Source of the DNA: Eubacterium sp.
Lineage (GTDB): Bacteria > Bacillota > Clostridia > Lachnospirales > Lachnospiraceae
Length of the DNA stretch: 64,000 nucleotides
Reading direction: 5' to 3'
NCBI GenBank assembly: GCA_022796875.1
Contig: JAAWJJ010000010.1
Location: forward strand, 1-64,000
The notes beneath the pieces were generated by a model. It made no database searches. It worked only from the letters and a program-made list of their open reading frames with translations, and had not been told where the DNA came from. Made by a program: the position numbers and the translations under genes. How positions within the stretch are numbered: the stretch's first letter is position 1; each line of letters opens with the position of its first letter. This document shows positions 62,413 through 64,000 of this stretch, one piece after another.

Positions 62413-63149
62413 ATTACGGAAAATACAGATTTTCAGTAAAAGAAAAACTGCTTGTGGGATTAAGCGGCGTCGGCCTTTTGCTTCTGATTTCTCTTTTGTT
62501 TTACCGCAGCCTGTGGGCAATGGCGGCAGGAGCGCCGTTTTTGCCGCTGTGGGTTGGCATATGCAGAAAACAAAGGATTAGAAAAAGAAATCAGGAATTA
62601 ACATTTGAGTTCAGGGAATGTATGCAAGCGGTTTCCGGTGCACTGCTTGCGGGATATTCTTTGGAAAACGCCTGGAAAGAAGCAGAGAAAGACATAAAAC
62701 TGCTACACGGGGAAGCGTCACATATGTATCGGGAATTGCACGATATGAACGGGCAGCTCGCCATGCAGCAGCCGTTGGAAAAGCTTCTGGCTGATTTTGG
62801 AGAGCGAAGCGGACTCGAAGATGTTTCCAGGTTTTGCCAGGTCATGCAGTTTGCAAAACGAAGCGGCGGAAATTTTTCACAGATTATTGCCACTACGGTG
62901 AAACGGATCGGGGATAAGATAGAGATTACACGGGAAATTGATACCGTGATTGCGCAAAAACGACTTGAAAGCGGTATTATGGCACTGATTCCGGCGGCTA
63001 TTATCCTGTATCTGACATTTTGCTCGCCGGGGTATCTGGATGTTTTGTACCACAATATTACAGGCGTATTTATTATGAGCGGGTGCCTGGCGGTATATAT
63101 TTTCGGTATCTGGATGTCCGTGAAAATCGTTCAGGGGGTGGAACTTTGA
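62409..63149 (+). CDS. tadB: Tad pilus inner-membrane platform protein TadB
   Basis: 246 residues. T2SF-type platform protein: two N-terminal helices, the T2SF helical domain (LTFEFRECMQAVSGALLAGYSLENAWKEAEKD, FCQVMQFAKRSGGNFSQIIATTVKRIGDKIEITREIDTVIAQKRLE), then two helices. It starts inside the tadA stop (ATGA). tadC follows with a TTGA overlap. Confidence 0.92.
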   Translation: MNYGKYRFSVKEKLLVGLSGVGLLLLISLLFYRSLWAMAAGAPFLPLWVGICRKQRIRKRNQELTFEFRECMQAVSGALLAGYSLENAWKEAEKDIKLLHGEASHMYRELHDMNGQLAMQQPLEKLLADFGERSGLEDVSRFCQVMQFAKRSGGNFSQIIATTVKRIGDKIEITREIDTVIAQKRLESGIMALIPAAIILYLTFCSPGYLDVLYHNITGVFIMSGCLAVYIFGIWMSVKIVQGVEL

Positions 63150-64000
63150 AACAATGGAGAAGCAGGATAAAGGAATATCGTTACCTTTTTCTGATCGGAA
63201 TCCTGGCGCTGGTATTTACGGCGGCGCTGGCGTTCACCCGTGAACCGGCAGACGTTCCGGGCAGCATTTCCAAAAATGAGGCCGGGCAGGGGGAACGGGA
63301 AGTATCTTTTTTCGTACAGGTTCCGGGATTAATCAAGAAAAAAGCGTATACGCTGACCGTGCCGGAAAGAACGTTAAGCAGAGAGGAGCGCAAGGCATTA
63401 TTCCACAAGGCGGAGCAGGAACTGGAAGAAGCGCTTGGCAAAAGCGGCGAATATGTGGTTTCGCTTCCGGAAACGCTTGCGGATGGGCAGATTCTGGTAA
63501 GTTATGAATTTGAGCCGGACGGCTATATTGAGGAGGAAGGAACTGTCTTATGGGAGGAAATTCCGGAGAAAACGACACAGGTAGAGTTAAAGTTAAAAGC
63601 GACAATGGCTTACGGGCAGGAAAGCGAAATATATGAACGATACATAAAGCTGGCCAGGCCGGCCCTGTCAGAGGAAGACGCTTTTTGGCAGCAGTTGGAT
63701 TCTTATTTTACAAATGCGTTTGAAAGCGAGGCAGAGAGCAAGGCTGTTTTACTACCGGATCATATAAATGGACATGTGGTCGCCTGGACGGAAAAGAACG
63801 GTTCCGACTATCAGACTTTATGGCTGCTTTGCGGGTTAGCTGCCGGTGCGTTGACATTTGCCAAATGGGAAGAAACAAAGCGGAAAAAAGATAAACGAAA
63901 GCAGGAATTGCTGCGCCAATACCCGGATATGATAGAGCAGCTTGTATTGCTTTTGGGCGCCGGAATGACGGTATACGGTGCCTGGGAGAAGATCGTACTG
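63146..64000 (+). CDS. tadC: TadC-like protein with large N-terminal extension (3' end outside window)
   Basis: 285 residues visible with no stop. It starts at TTG with AGGGGGTGG ahead, overlapping tadB. N-terminal helix (about 11-30), then about 180 residues probably outside the membrane (VSFFVQVPGLIKKKAYTLTVPERTLSREERKALFHKAEQELEEALGKS), a second helix (about 222-240), and the beginning of the T2SF domain at RQYPDMIEQLVLLLGAGMTVYGAWEKIVL. Usual TadC proteins lack such an extracytoplasmic domain. Confidence 0.8.
   Translation, partial: MKQWRSRIKEYRYLFLIGILALVFTAALAFTREPADVPGSISKNEAGQGEREVSFFVQVPGLIKKKAYTLTVPERTLSREERKALFHKAEQELEEALGKSGEYVVSLPETLADGQILVSYEFEPDGYIEEEGTVLWEEIPEKTTQVELKLKATMAYGQESEIYERYIKLARPALSEEDAFWQQLDSYFTNAFESEAESKAVLLPDHINGHVVAWTEKNGSDYQTLWLLCGLAAGALTFAKWEETKRKKDKRKQELLRQYPDMIEQLVLLLGAGMTVYGAWEKIVL

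Noticed and set aside
1..64000. CRISPR arrays, prophage or IS transposase genes
   Set aside because: No regularly spaced 25-40-bp repeats with unique spacers, and no transposase, integrase or phage structural gene, were recognised.

Overview
The window looks like chromosome of an anaerobic, spore-forming Clostridia bacterium, most likely a Lachnospiraceae relative. Supporting signs are an [FeFe] hydrogenase, a clostridial 2[4Fe-4S] ferredoxin, several radical SAM enzymes, sporulation genes (spmA, spmB, a bofA homologue, a YaaH-like glycosidase), the clostridial rpsF-ssb-rpsR and gdpP-rplI-dnaB orders, and a Tad/Flp pilus locus. It is gene-dense, with about 62 protein genes and two tRNAs. No insertion sequence, prophage or CRISPR array was found. 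The accessory content is mostly small regulatory operons and repeated, structured non-coding DNA.

Layout. 1-5 kb: end of an [FeFe] hydrogenase, an FdhD-like protein, a MalY/PatB aminotransferase and a membrane protein with a Glu/Pro-rich repeat tail. 5-12.6 kb: tRNA-Lys, MarR and DegV, trmB, a D-Ala-D-Ala carboxypeptidase, an AbiEi-like protein with an unknown partner, a LysR regulator, and a MobA-MobB fusion. 12.9-18.5 kb: the Firmicutes replication and RNA-modification operon (Orn/Lys/Arg decarboxylase, yaaR, holB, ricT, trmN6-like, rsmI). 18.5-27 kb: DUF885 lipoprotein, MarR, a large palindrome, a B12-binding radical SAM protein, spmAB, initiator tRNA, sirtuin, DUF951 and an MmcQ-MGMT fusion. 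26.9-34.6 kb: rpsF-ssb-rpsR, an NCS2 permease behind a structured leader, gdpP-rplI-dnaB and a MerR regulator. 34.7-38.8 kb: ferredoxin, DUF1858, MecA-like adaptor, and an unusual protein-kinase/P-loop module. 39-49 kb: GH18 protein, P-type ATPase, TrkH/TrkA potassium uptake, EamA transporter, and a YesN/YesM-type two-component pair arranged convergently. 49-59 kb: orphan solute-binding lipoprotein, NfeD-like, GNAT, hydroxyacid dehydrogenase, radical SAM/SPASM, patatin, L,D-transpeptidase, NUDIX, OFA-type MFS and BofA. 59.6-64 kb: Tad pilus genes (tadV, tadZ, tadA, tadB, tadC), the last cut by the window end.

The most interesting material is non-coding. Two 158/159-bp elements (4868-5025 and 12661-12819) share a closing inverted repeat, a conserved core and a stem whose paired bases differ in a compensatory way. 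A second family (29638-29856 and, inverted, 47171-47475) has its own long hairpin. A palindrome of about 650 bp (21296-21943) has perfect 20-bp arm segments. Among proteins, the strongest candidate for an undescribed system is at 36497-38792. It has a non-RD Hanks-type kinase fused to a P-loop-like domain lacking the Walker lysine, then a second lysine-less ParA/MinD-like protein that may start at ATT, then a 67-residue protein of unknown function.

All family calls rest on reading motifs and gene order by eye. No database search or folding program was run.
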